From Candidatus Marispirochaeta associata (GTDB lineage Bacteria > Spirochaetota > Spirochaetia > JC444 > Marispirochaetaceae): 64,000 nucleotides of DNA. The stretch spans positions 186,001 to 250,000 of the forward strand of contig JWTM01000424.1 in NCBI GenBank assembly GCA_001749745.1, in the 5' to 3' direction. Both the position numbers and the translations under genes were made by a program. The stretch's first letter is position 1. Every line of letters begins with the position of its first letter. Of the stretch, positions 26,671 through 35,169 are shown in pieces. The notes beneath the pieces were generated by a model. The model had not been told where the DNA came from. It saw only the letters and a program-made list of their open reading frames with translations, and searched no databases.

Positions 26671-28146
26671 ATGTCGGAACAGGCAGAAATTTTGAAAGCT
26701 ATCTCTACTATTCTTACCCCGGACCAGATTAACACCAACCATGACGATCTCTACGATGCTTCGGCAGACCGCTATAAAAAATACGCAAAGGCGCGAGGGG
26801 TGCTCGACGTCCCCATGCCGATTGCCATCGTCTACCCCAAGGATACCGAGGAAGTAGCCAAGCTGCTTACCTATTGTAATGAGAATGGGGTCAATGTGAT
26901 TCCCCGGGCTGGAAAGACCGCTACCGAAGGCGGGCTGGAGAACTGGAAGGAATCCACTCTGGTAATAGACACCCTGCATCTCGATAAGATCATCAAGATC
27001 GACGAGTACAACATGCAGGCGACGGTGCAGGCTGGTGTGGCTCTCCAGACTCTGGAGGACGAACTGGTCAAGCGGGGATACACCACCGGCCACTCCCCCC
27101 AGTCGAAACCGGTCGCCAAGTTCGGCGGTCTGGTCGCGACCCGCAGTATCGGACAGTTTTCGACCCTCTACGGCGGGATCGAAGACATGGTTGTGGGCCT
27201 CGAGTGCGTCTTCCCCGACGGTCACGTCTCCCGCATCAAGAATGTCTCTCGCCGCGCCGGCGGACCGGATATCCGGCATATTGCCATCGGAAACGAAGGC
27301 GCTCTCTGCTACATCACCGAAGTCACGGTCAAGATTTTCCGTTATTTCCCGGAGAACCATAAGTTCTACGGGTGGCTGACCAAGGACATCGAGACCGGCA
27401 TCAAGGTCTTAAGGGAAGTCATGGTGAATGGCTACCGACCGTCGGTCGCCCGGGCCTACTCGGAAGAGGATGCCCGTCAGCACTTCTATCACTTCTACAA
27501 GGATAAGTGCGTACTGCTCTTCATGGCCGAGGGCAACGAGAAAATGGTGGAGGCCACCTGCCATGGTATTGAGGAGGCGGTGGAGAAATTCAAAGACGGT
27601 ATCGTCGAACAGGTCGACAGCAGCCATATCGAAAACTGGTTCCGCAACCTGAACTGGTCTCAGCAGGATATCGATGACGAGTTCGAGGGCATGAAGGAGA
27701 ATGACTCCCACGACGGATACACAACCGAGATCTCGGCCGATTGGGAAACCATTCCGAAAATCTATCGCAATGTGATGAAGCGGATTAAAGAGGAGTATCC
27801 CCGGGTACACGATCTGACCATGCTGGGCGGCCACTCATCCCACAGCTACATCAACGGTACCAACATGTATTTCGTCTACAACTACAACATCAACTGCGCT
27901 CCCGAGGATGAGATGCGAATCTACCACCATCCCCTGCAGCGCATCATCGTCGAAGAGACGCTAAAGCAGGGCGGTTCGATGTGTCATCACCACGGTATCG
28001 GAAAGTTCCGCAACGAGTGGTCCGCCGATGAGCACGGCTCGGCCTACTACATGCTGGAGAAACTCAAAGAGGCTTTTGACCCCAAGGGGATCATGAACTT
28101 CGGAACCATTTTTTATCAGGAAGAGGGTGCGAAGTTCCAAAAATAA
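26671..28146 (+). CDS. FAD-linked oxidase, YgcU/alkyl-DHAP-synthase-like, 491 aa
   Basis: A VAO/PCMH-fold flavoprotein. The FAD_binding_4 domain covers about residues 45-230 (IVYPKDTEEVAKLLTYCNEN; RAGKTATEGG; FGGLVATRSIGQFSTLYGGIE is the diphosphate-binding region), and FAD-oxidase C-terminal domain residues 240-480. The motif MCHHHGIGKFR matches the catalytic His cluster seen in alkyldihydroxyacetonephosphate synthase and relatives. It is the first gene of an array with ETF subunits, so it most likely passes electrons from a hydroxy-acid or polyol-like substrate to the ETF. The closest arrangement I know is E. coli YgcU, whose function is unknown. A plasmalogen role is unlikely given its neighbours. 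Confidence 0.85.
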   Translation: MSEQAEILKAISTILTPDQINTNHDDLYDASADRYKKYAKARGVLDVPMPIAIVYPKDTEEVAKLLTYCNENGVNVIPRAGKTATEGGLENWKESTLVIDTLHLDKIIKIDEYNMQATVQAGVALQTLEDELVKRGYTTGHSPQSKPVAKFGGLVATRSIGQFSTLYGGIEDMVVGLECVFPDGHVSRIKNVSRRAGGPDIRHIAIGNEGALCYITEVTVKIFRYFPENHKFYGWLTKDIETGIKVLREVMVNGYRPSVARAYSEEDARQHFYHFYKDKCVLLFMAEGNEKMVEATCHGIEEAVEKFKDGIVEQVDSSHIENWFRNLNWSQQDIDDEFEGMKENDSHDGYTTEISADWETIPKIYRNVMKRIKEEYPRVHDLTMLGGHSSHSYINGTNMYFVYNYNINCAPEDEMRIYHHPLQRIIVEETLKQGGSMCHHHGIGKFRNEWSADEHGSAYYMLEKLKEAFDPKGIMNFGTIFYQEEGAKFQK

Positions 28147-28162
28147 TTAGGAGGTTTCATCG

Positions 28163-29422
28163 ATGCAAAATGAAAAGATGAAGCGCTATTTTCAGTTCTT
28201 TTTAGTTCTTCTGGCCGCCGGAGCGATCTTCCCGATCATCTACCTGCGGACCTACTACCAGGAGACGATGCTCGAGGTATTCGGCATCTCTCTGCAGCAG
28301 CTCAATTCGATCTACTCGATCTTAGGGATCGTATGGGTTGTCGGTTACCTGCCGAGCGGCCTCTTGAGCGACAAGTTCTCCGCCAAATGGCTGCTGGTCG
28401 TCTCCCTTTTGGGTACCGCCCTGGGCGGTTTCTGGTTCGCTCAGATACCGGGTTACAGCGGCGTCGTGGTAGTCTACGGCATCTGGGGTATCTTCAGCGT
28501 CTTCACCTTCTGGAGCGCCCACATGAAGATGGTAAAGCTGCTCTCCACTAAGGAGGAAGAGGGGCGATTCTTCGGTATCCTCGACGGCGGCCGCGGAGTT
28601 GTAGAAGCGCTATTGGCGAGTTTGGCGCTGTTTATCTTCTCCCGTGTGCTGGGCGACAGCCTCGACCTGGCGGATAAACGGTCCTCCATCGTCGCGGTTA
28701 TCTACATGTACTCGGTGGTGCTCACCGTCGTGGCCATCCTGATCGCCTTCTTCGTTAAAGAAGAGGACGCCGACAGAGCCGCTCGAGAGTCGGCTGAGAA
28801 ATTCCGTCTGGTGGACATTCCCAAACTGCTCAAGAATAAGTACCTCTACCTGCACGGGGCAATCGTCTTCCTCGGCTACGCGGTCTACTGGACCTACTAC
28901 TACGTCGGCGGATTCCTGCAGACCAATCTTGGTGCGCTTCCGGTAACCGTCGGTACCGTTACCGTCGCCCTGACCTGGATGCGCCCGGTCGGCGGTTTTG
29001 TGGGTGGCTTTATGGCGGACAAGGTGGGGAAGACCAACACCATCGCCACCGCCCTGGCCGGTGCCGCGGTCTGTCTGTTACTGCTTGCGGTTCTGCCCGT
29101 ATCGCTGGCTAAAGGCGTCTTTTTCGCGATCTCGATCATCCTGGCGATCTTCCTCTTTGGAATCCGCGGAACCTACTGGTCGATCCTCGGCGACGACGGC
29201 TTCGCCAATGCCCGCATGGGTACCGCAATCGGTACGATCTCACTGATCGGTTATCTGCCCGATATCATTCTGCCCCAGTTCAACAGCATGCTTTTCAACA
29301 CCTTCGGTGGGAACGGCGGCTACAACGCCTACTTCATCTCCAGCGCGGTGATGGCGGTTGTCGGTATCGGTTGTGCGCTTGCCTACGGGCGAATGCATAA
29401 AAAAGAAAAGGTAGAAGCCTAA
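28163..29422 (+). CDS. MFS transporter, YihN/YqcE-like, 419 aa
   Basis: Twelve predicted transmembrane helices. The first loop shows SILGIVWVVGYLPSGLLSDKFS, a variant of the MFS G-x-L-x-D-R loop; the second half has a matching pattern at RPVGGFVGGFMADKVGK. The length of 419 residues and the N-terminal FQFFLVLLAAGAIFPIIYLR resemble the E. coli YihN/YqcE group of sugar-linked importers. It follows the oxidase by 16 bases with a perfect GGAGG ribosome site. It is probably the substrate importer of the pathway, alongside or instead of the BCCT protein downstream. Confidence 0.87.
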   Translation: MQNEKMKRYFQFFLVLLAAGAIFPIIYLRTYYQETMLEVFGISLQQLNSIYSILGIVWVVGYLPSGLLSDKFSAKWLLVVSLLGTALGGFWFAQIPGYSGVVVVYGIWGIFSVFTFWSAHMKMVKLLSTKEEEGRFFGILDGGRGVVEALLASLALFIFSRVLGDSLDLADKRSSIVAVIYMYSVVLTVVAILIAFFVKEEDADRAARESAEKFRLVDIPKLLKNKYLYLHGAIVFLGYAVYWTYYYVGGFLQTNLGALPVTVGTVTVALTWMRPVGGFVGGFMADKVGKTNTIATALAGAAVCLLLLAVLPVSLAKGVFFAISIILAIFLFGIRGTYWSILGDDGFANARMGTAIGTISLIGYLPDIILPQFNSMLFNTFGGNGGYNAYFISSAVMAVVGIGCALAYGRMHKKEKVEA

Positions 29423-29458
29423 TCCTGGCAACGGGGCGGGCGTTCGGGTCGTAGCGAT

Positions 29459-30256
29459 ATGAGAATCCTGTGTTTGACGAAAATGGTTCCCGATGTGGAG
29501 AACTTCAAATACGATTACGACAAGAACGTCCTGGTCAGGGAGAACGTGCATCTGGTGCTTAATCCTGAGGACGCTTCCGCCCTGGCCGTCGCCCTGAAGC
29601 TGAGAGAAGAGGTACCGAATACTATTGTTGAAACGGTGTGCATGGCCCCCCGTGGGGTCATGCCGCACCTGGAAGACCTGATACGTCGGGGAGTCGACCG
29701 GGTTACCCTCATTGCCGACTCACGCTATGTCGGGAGCGACACCTTTGTAACCAGTCGCATCCTGGGTCGATTTATCGAACAAAAGAGTTTCGACTGGATC
29801 TTCAGCGGTACCCATACCCTCGACGGCGGAACCGCCCATGTCCCCGCGCAGATTGCGGAGCTGTTGGATCTACCGCATATGGCCAACATCATAGAGATAG
29901 AACGGAGCGGTCTGGCCGAGGGTTATGTCGAAGCTCTGGTCGATAGCGAGGATGCACTCTACCGTTTTGAATTGCGCAGCCCGGCGCTACTCAGCTTCCA
30001 GTATTCAACTAAAATCAAGCTTCCCTACATTAAATACGAGAATATCAGCCTCGATGTCAGCGATCGAATAGAGCTTGTATCCAATGATGATCTGGGATTG
30101 GATGAAGCCGGACTGGGTCTTAAAGGATCCCTGACTAAGGTCGCCAAGGTAGAGGTGAAGAAACTCGATCGTAAGGATACCCGCTTTCTTCGCCCTGATG
30201 AGGAGGGCATAGATGCGGTGATGCAGGTTCTTCGACAACAGGGGCTCGTCGAATGA
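29459..30256 (+). CDS. Electron transfer flavoprotein beta subunit (FixA/YgcR-like), 265 aa
   Basis: The beta subunit of a soluble electron carrier. It has the family start ILCLTKMVPDVENFKYD, the NPEDASALAVALKL region, and the signature near DGGTAHVPAQIAELLDLP. It binds AMP or FAD with the alpha subunit in this family. It would take electrons from the FAD-linked oxidase. Its stop overlaps the alpha subunit start as ATGA, giving equal synthesis. It lacks an obvious bifurcation-specific loop that I can identify; whether it bifurcates is open. A ribosome site upstream of its ATG is weak. Confidence 0.9.
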   Translation: MRILCLTKMVPDVENFKYDYDKNVLVRENVHLVLNPEDASALAVALKLREEVPNTIVETVCMAPRGVMPHLEDLIRRGVDRVTLIADSRYVGSDTFVTSRILGRFIEQKSFDWIFSGTHTLDGGTAHVPAQIAELLDLPHMANIIEIERSGLAEGYVEALVDSEDALYRFELRSPALLSFQYSTKIKLPYIKYENISLDVSDRIELVSNDDLGLDEAGLGLKGSLTKVAKVEVKKLDRKDTRFLRPDEEGIDAVMQVLRQQGLVE

Positions 30257-31203
30257 AGAAGCGAGCTCTTATCTATATCGATGCCGAGGCCATTGAGGAT
30301 TCCATCGATCTCATCGAGGCCGTAGAGCAGATGTACGGCCGGAACGGATATGAAGCCTACGGTCTCTGTGTTAAAGATCTGCCCGAGGATACGGCCGGCG
30401 CTCTGGATTACTGGTTTCATCTGGAGGATGAGAGGATTACCCACTACGACATCCTCAATATCACCAACAGTATTGAAGAGCTTCAGAAGCGCTACTCCTT
30501 CGATGCGGTCCTGATACCAGCCACCACTTTCGGACGGATGCTCGCCCCCCGGGCGGCCATGCGTCTGCATGTGGGCCTGGTCGCCGATGTGACCGCCATT
30601 CGCCACCGTAACGGCCGGGTCGAGATGGTACGGCCCGCCTTCAGCGGGCGTATACTGGCGGGTATTGTGAATCAAGGCGATCCGCCGCTGATGATGAGCA
30701 TCCGGCAACGTACCTTCAGCCGAAAAGAGTTTACCGGCAAGACGACCCACCGCATAGGATTCACGCCGAAGAGAATAGATAAGCCGGGCGTGAAGCTTAT
30801 CGAATGCCGGCCGAAAACGGAGACTGAGGATATCCGCGAAAGCGAGGTATTAATCTCCGGCGGCGGCGGGGTGCTCCGCCATTTCGACAGGTTAGAAGCC
30901 CTGGCCCGGGAACTCCGCGGCATGGTCTCCGCCAGCCGTAAGGTCGTCGACAGCGGGCGCGCTCCCCGGCACATCCAGGTCGGCCAATCGGGAAAAACCG
31001 TCAGCCCCAAGCTCTATCTGGCCCTCGGCATCTCCGGCTCCATCCAGCATGTGGTCGGACTCAAGAACGCAGAGTATATCATTTCGGTTAACTCTGACCG
31101 GCATGCACCGATCTGTTCTCTTTCCGATATCGTCCTCGAAGGGGACGCCAGGGAGTTCATCGATCGTCTCTTAGAGAAGTTGAGAAACGGACGGGCCGAT
31201 TGA
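30253..31203 (+). CDS. Electron transfer flavoprotein alpha subunit (FixB/YgcQ-like), 316 aa
   Basis: The alpha subunit of the ETF. The C-terminal FAD-binding domain is clear: VGQSGKTVSPKLYLALGISG followed by IQHVVG and NSDRHAPI. The N-terminal domain (1-190) is the ETF fold. It carries no N-terminal ferredoxin domain, unlike the LctC-type bifurcating subunits, which suggests simple electron transfer rather than flavin-based bifurcation; this is inference. It is ATGA-coupled to the beta subunit. Electrons would pass to a membrane quinone oxidoreductase that is not encoded in this window. Confidence 0.9.
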   Translation: MKKRALIYIDAEAIEDSIDLIEAVEQMYGRNGYEAYGLCVKDLPEDTAGALDYWFHLEDERITHYDILNITNSIEELQKRYSFDAVLIPATTFGRMLAPRAAMRLHVGLVADVTAIRHRNGRVEMVRPAFSGRILAGIVNQGDPPLMMSIRQRTFSRKEFTGKTTHRIGFTPKRIDKPGVKLIECRPKTETEDIRESEVLISGGGGVLRHFDRLEALARELRGMVSASRKVVDSGRAPRHIQVGQSGKTVSPKLYLALGISGSIQHVVGLKNAEYIISVNSDRHAPICSLSDIVLEGDAREFIDRLLEKLRNGRAD

Positions 31204-31251
31204 GGTTCTTCCGAAAAGATAAAGATCCGCGTCTTAATAAGGAGGAGACTG

Positions 31252-32028
31252 ATGCATATCACGGATTTTCAAATGGACTACTTTTCGTTGAAGGGTAAGA
31301 ACGCAATTGTAACCGGCGGGAACACCGGGTTGGGGCAGGCGTTTTCGTTATCCCTGGCCAAGGCCGGCGCTAATGTATTGATGCCGAGTATCATGCCCGA
31401 CGATCCAGGTTTTACGAAGCTGATCGAGGCCGAAGGGGTTAAAGGGGTCTATATGAAGGCCGACCTCACCGAGGAGGGAATCCCGAAGCAGATCGTCGAC
31501 CGCTGTATCGCCGAGTTCGGATCGGTGGATATCCTGGTCAACTGCGCCGGGATCGGACTCAACAAGGAGTTCAAAGAGTACTCCCGCAAGCAGTGGGATC
31601 CAATGGTCCAGATCAATCTGACCGCGGCTTTCGAGATCTCCCACGAGGCGGCGCTACATATGATCGAGCAGAAGAGCGGTAAGATTATCAACATCTGCTC
31701 CCTCTACACCTTCCTCGGCGGACAGTGGTCTCCGGCCTATGCAGCGACCAAGCATGGGATCGCCGGTTTGACCAAGGCCTTCTGCGACGAGCTGGCCCAG
31801 TATAATATCCAGGTCAACGGTATCGCTCCGGGATACTTCAAGACCGCGGTGACCGAACAGACCCGCAGCAATCCCGAGCGCAACAAGTGGGTAATCGACC
31901 ACTCCCCGGAAGGTCGTTGGGGCGATGTGCACGATCTGATGGGCACCACCGTGTTTCTTGCCAGCAAGGCCTCGCAGTTCGTAAACGGCCATATCCTTAC
32001 CGTCGACGGCGGATTCCTTACCCGCTAA
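31252..32028 (+). CDS. SDR-family dehydrogenase, YgcW/gluconate dehydrogenase-like, 258 aa
   Basis: A classical short-chain dehydrogenase. The cofactor loop is AIVTGGNTGLGQAF, the structural NCAGIG motif is present, and the catalytic residues are Ser in ICSLYTF and YxxxK in YAATKHG. The C-terminal VNGHILTVDGGFL is typical of 2-deoxy-gluconate or gluconate 5-dehydrogenase relatives. It likely interconverts a hydroxyl and a keto group of the pathway sugar or acid with NAD(H). AAGGAGGA lies 7 bases before the ATG. E. coli YgcW is the closest named analogue; its substrate is also unassigned. Confidence 0.88.
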   Translation: MHITDFQMDYFSLKGKNAIVTGGNTGLGQAFSLSLAKAGANVLMPSIMPDDPGFTKLIEAEGVKGVYMKADLTEEGIPKQIVDRCIAEFGSVDILVNCAGIGLNKEFKEYSRKQWDPMVQINLTAAFEISHEAALHMIEQKSGKIINICSLYTFLGGQWSPAYAATKHGIAGLTKAFCDELAQYNIQVNGIAPGYFKTAVTEQTRSNPERNKWVIDHSPEGRWGDVHDLMGTTVFLASKASQFVNGHILTVDGGFLTR

Positions 32029-32056
32029 GGAACTCACTAATCGGGAGGTATAGAAC

Positions 32057-33490
32057 ATGAACGTGAACTATTTTGTGGGAGTCGACAGCGGTTCCCAAAG
32101 CACCAAGGTATCGATTATCAGCGATACCGGCGAAGTCGTCTGTACCGCGAGCCAGCCCCTCCGGCCGATGATCTCCCGGCAGGTCGGCTGGGTCGAACAT
32201 CCCGACGATGATCTCTGGGACAGTCTCAAGATCGCGTTGAAGAAACTCTTCGCCGCTTTCGACGGCCCGGTGGAGGATATCCTCGGCATCGGTCTCTGCT
32301 CTATCCGCTGCTGCCGGGTGTTCTTGAAACCCGATGGGTCCCTCGCCGCGCCGGTTATGAGCTGGATGGATGTTCGGGCCTACGAAACCTTCGAGGATGA
32401 TCCGGCAATAGGCTATACCGGGTCGACCTCCGGTTATCTTACCTTCCGGCTCACCGGCGAGCTGAAGGATACTATAGCCAACGCCTTTCAGTACCAGTTT
32501 CCGGTGGATATGCACACCTGGCAGTGGTCGGAGGATAAGGAACACTTCGACAGCTTCCGGATTCCCCGGGAGAAGCTTTTGGAGATGGGCCTTCCCGGAG
32601 AGATCCTCGGCCGAATATCGGAAGCGGCCTCGGCGGAAACCGGCCTGCCCGTAGGCCTCCCGGTCGTCGCAACCGCCAACGACAAGGCGGTCGAAGCCCT
32701 GGGCTCAGGCCTGATCGATCCCAAGGTCGGTCTGCTCTCGTTGGGAACCTACATCACCTCGATGATGGTGGGGGATGAGTTCAAGGATGATACGGCGAAT
32801 TTCTTTACCAACCTCTCCTGTATTCCCCATCGCTATCTCTACGAGAGTTCGGGAATCAGGGGCGGAATGTGGCATATCTCCTGGTTCAAGGGGATTATCG
32901 GCGATGAGTTTGCCGAGAAGGCTAAAACCAACGGCGGATGCGTAGAGCATCTGCTGGAGAAAGAGGCGCTGACCGTGCCTGCCGGCTCGGACGGACTCTT
33001 GATTGCCCCCGACTGGCTCGCCCCGGCCGACAAGCTCCATAAGAAGGGAGTGATGATCGGCTTCGACCAGCGGCATACCCGGGGTCACATCTACCGGGCG
33101 CTGATGGAAGCGATCGCCATGCGCATGAAGAACAATTTCGACGGGATGAACCGGGAAACCAGTGGTGCTCCGGAAAGACTGATTGTCTGCGGCGGCGGAT
33201 CGAACAGCGACCTTTTCATGCAGATCGTCGCCGACGTCTTCGGCATGACCGCGGTCCGCAACGTAATCAATGGCGCGGCGGGCCTCGGCGCGGCTATCTG
33301 CGCCGCTGTTGCCACGGAACGCTACTCCGACTTCGACGAGGCGGTAACGGCAATGGTGCACAAGAAGGACGAGTTCCCCCATTCTCCGGAGACCCACGCG
33401 GTCTATACCCGGATTAATGAAGGCGCTTATCGGAATCTGACTCTCATGCTCGAGGAGACCTTGAAGACGATTCATAGCGCTACCGTGTAG
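32057..33490 (+). CDS. FGGY-family carbohydrate kinase (YgcE-like), 477 aa
   Basis: An ASKHA-fold sugar kinase. The N-terminal phosphate-1 motif is VGVDSGSQSTKVSII, the adenosine-binding region is LIVCGGGSNSDLFMQIVAD, and the C-terminal half includes GVMIGFDQRHTRGHIYRALM. Substrates in this family range from xylulose and glycerol to erythritol; this cannot be refined by eye. It is the fifth catabolic gene of the ygc-like set and would trap the substrate as a phosphate, which may then be the ligand of the RpiR-type regulator. Confidence 0.9.
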   Translation: MNVNYFVGVDSGSQSTKVSIISDTGEVVCTASQPLRPMISRQVGWVEHPDDDLWDSLKIALKKLFAAFDGPVEDILGIGLCSIRCCRVFLKPDGSLAAPVMSWMDVRAYETFEDDPAIGYTGSTSGYLTFRLTGELKDTIANAFQYQFPVDMHTWQWSEDKEHFDSFRIPREKLLEMGLPGEILGRISEAASAETGLPVGLPVVATANDKAVEALGSGLIDPKVGLLSLGTYITSMMVGDEFKDDTANFFTNLSCIPHRYLYESSGIRGGMWHISWFKGIIGDEFAEKAKTNGGCVEHLLEKEALTVPAGSDGLLIAPDWLAPADKLHKKGVMIGFDQRHTRGHIYRALMEAIAMRMKNNFDGMNRETSGAPERLIVCGGGSNSDLFMQIVADVFGMTAVRNVINGAAGLGAAICAAVATERYSDFDEAVTAMVHKKDEFPHSPETHAVYTRINEGAYRNLTLMLEETLKTIHSATV

Positions 33491-33504
33491 TAAAGTCGTG
33501 TAAA

Positions 33505-33540
33505 CGGGCGTCCGTATCGGGCGCCCGATCCTAGTTTTCT
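33505..33540 (+). terminator. Terminator-like hairpin between kinase and BCCT gene
   Basis: A 10-bp stem (CGGGCGTCCG with CGGGCGCCCG, one U-G pair) around the loop TAT at 33505-33527. A T-rich tract, GTTTTCT, comes only after six unpaired bases. It may act as a partial terminator that lowers expression of the BCCT gene relative to the catabolic genes. Confidence 0.6.
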
Positions 33541-33556
33541 GGTCAGGAGAAATTCT

Positions 33557-35128
33557 ATGGCTGGTAAAAGGTATGCGATCAGACCGATCGCCTTTATCCC
33601 CGCAGCCGGTCTGCTGCTGCTTGCGGTTTCATTCAGTATCTTTGCTCAAGACTCATTCTTCCGCGTCACCTCCGGCGCTAATGATTGGCTGATCGCCAAT
33701 TTCGGCGGGGTTTTCAGTATTGTGGGGCTCTTGACGGTCATCGGCTGCTTGATCGCCTACTTCTCCCCCTTAGGGATGGTCCGAATCGGCGGGGAGGATG
33801 CGAAACCGACCTTCACGAAACTCCGGGCCTTCTACATTACCCTCTGTACGACCATCGCGGCCGGGGTTGTTTTCTGGGGAACGGTAGAGCCGATGTATCA
33901 TATCTCCGCCCCGCCGGAGTCCTTAGGGATTGCGCCCTTCTCTCCCGCGGCGGTGCGCTTCGCCATGGAGACGATGTTTCTCCACTGGACTATCACCCCC
34001 TATGCGATCTACACCTTGCCGACGGTCGTTTTCGCCTACGCCTACTACAATATGCGAAAGCCCTTCTCCGTCTCCAGCCAGTTCGCGCCGATCCTCGGCC
34101 GCTATGCTGCGAACTCCACCTTGACGCAGATTGTGGACACGGTGGTACTACTCTGTATCGCCGGCGGCATGGCCTCTACCTTCGCCACCGGCGCGTTGAA
34201 TATGAGCGGGGCGGTAGAAAACTTAAGCGGCCTCCCGTCGGGATTCGCCTCCTGGGCGGTGATTCTTGGGATAGCTATCGCGACCTCGGTCATCTCTTCG
34301 GCCAGCGGGCTCAAGAAGGGAATCAAGATCCTCTCTAACCTCAATATGAATGTCTATTGGGTTATTTTGGGGGTGATGATCATCTTCGGACCAACTGCCT
34401 TCAGTCTCAATCTGGGTACCGAATCCTTAGGCGGCTACATAACAAACTTCTTTGAAAAGAGCCTGATGACCGGACAAGCCGCCGGCGACCGCTGGGCCCA
34501 GTGGTGGACCACCTTCTATTGGGCCAACTGGATGGCCTGGGCTCCCGTGGCGGCCTGTTTTCTCGGACGGGTAGCCTACGGACACAGGATCAAGGAAGTT
34601 ATTCAGTATACCCTGGTTTTTCCCGCCCTCTTCGGTGTGGTTTGGATGACGATCTTCAGCGGAGCGGCGATTCATCTGCAGCTGAACGGGACGATTGATC
34701 TTGTGGGGCTGCTCGAATCGGGAAACTCCGCCGCCATTCCCTATGCCGTGCTGAGCGCCTTTCCCCTGGCGAAGATAATCATCCCCTTCTTTCTCTTTAT
34801 TACCTTCATTACCTTCGTCACCGCGGCCGATTCGACGACTAACGCCATGGCCGCGCTCACCTCCACCGGTATTACCCGGGATCATGAGGAGGCCCCCACC
34901 TGGGTCAAGGTGATGTGGGGGGTCGGACTCGGGATCATCGCGCTGGTCATGCTCAAGCTCGCCGGTATCGACGGGATCAAGATGATGTCGAACCTAGGCG
35001 GCGCGCCGGCGACGATCTTCGAGCTACTGGCCTTTGCCAGCGTGGTGGTGTTGGCGGCGCGGGCGGAAAGATCAGGACCTGTTGTATCGCCGATAGAGGA
35101 GCCGGAAGGCAGCGCAGAACTGATTTAG
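33557..35128 (+). CDS. BCCT family transporter, 523 aa
   Basis: A sodium- or proton-coupled transporter of the betaine/choline/carnitine family with about 12 helices. The helix-8 signature is seen as FYWANWMAWAPVAACFLGRV and the core FWGTVEPMYHIS matches the family. Known substrates are quaternary ammonium or sulfonium compounds, but several BCCT proteins carry other solutes. No betaine or carnitine catabolic gene is beside it; it follows the kinase across a terminator-like hairpin, with CAGGAGAA before the ATG. It may import the pathway's substrate or an unrelated osmolyte. Confidence 0.9.
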   Translation: MAGKRYAIRPIAFIPAAGLLLLAVSFSIFAQDSFFRVTSGANDWLIANFGGVFSIVGLLTVIGCLIAYFSPLGMVRIGGEDAKPTFTKLRAFYITLCTTIAAGVVFWGTVEPMYHISAPPESLGIAPFSPAAVRFAMETMFLHWTITPYAIYTLPTVVFAYAYYNMRKPFSVSSQFAPILGRYAANSTLTQIVDTVVLLCIAGGMASTFATGALNMSGAVENLSGLPSGFASWAVILGIAIATSVISSASGLKKGIKILSNLNMNVYWVILGVMIIFGPTAFSLNLGTESLGGYITNFFEKSLMTGQAAGDRWAQWWTTFYWANWMAWAPVAACFLGRVAYGHRIKEVIQYTLVFPALFGVVWMTIFSGAAIHLQLNGTIDLVGLLESGNSAAIPYAVLSAFPLAKIIIPFFLFITFITFVTAADSTTNAMAALTSTGITRDHEEAPTWVKVMWGVGLGIIALVMLKLAGIDGIKMMSNLGGAPATIFELLAFASVVVLAARAERSGPVVSPIEEPEGSAELI

Positions 35129-35136
35129 CTTATGAT

Positions 35137-35161
35137 GCCCTCCTCGGACAGGGCGGTTTTC
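35137..35161 (+). terminator. Hairpin terminator after the BCCT gene
   Basis: GCCCT and AGGGC (35137-35141 and 35150-35154) form a 5-bp stem with an 8-base loop, followed by GGTTTTCT. It lies between two convergent genes and probably ends the ygc-like/BCCT transcript. Confidence 0.5.
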
Positions 35162-35169
35162 TCCGCCTT

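Noticed and set aside
29459..31203. A ferredoxin-linked bifurcating ETF (LctBC-like).
   Set aside because: The alpha subunit lacks the N-terminal ferredoxin domain and the oxidase is not a lactate-dehydrogenase-type match by motif. Simple ETF transfer is the safer reading.
33557..35128. A choline or carnitine catabolic locus.
   Set aside because: Only the transporter fits; no choline dehydrogenase, betaine aldehyde dehydrogenase, CntA or CaiB-like gene is present.
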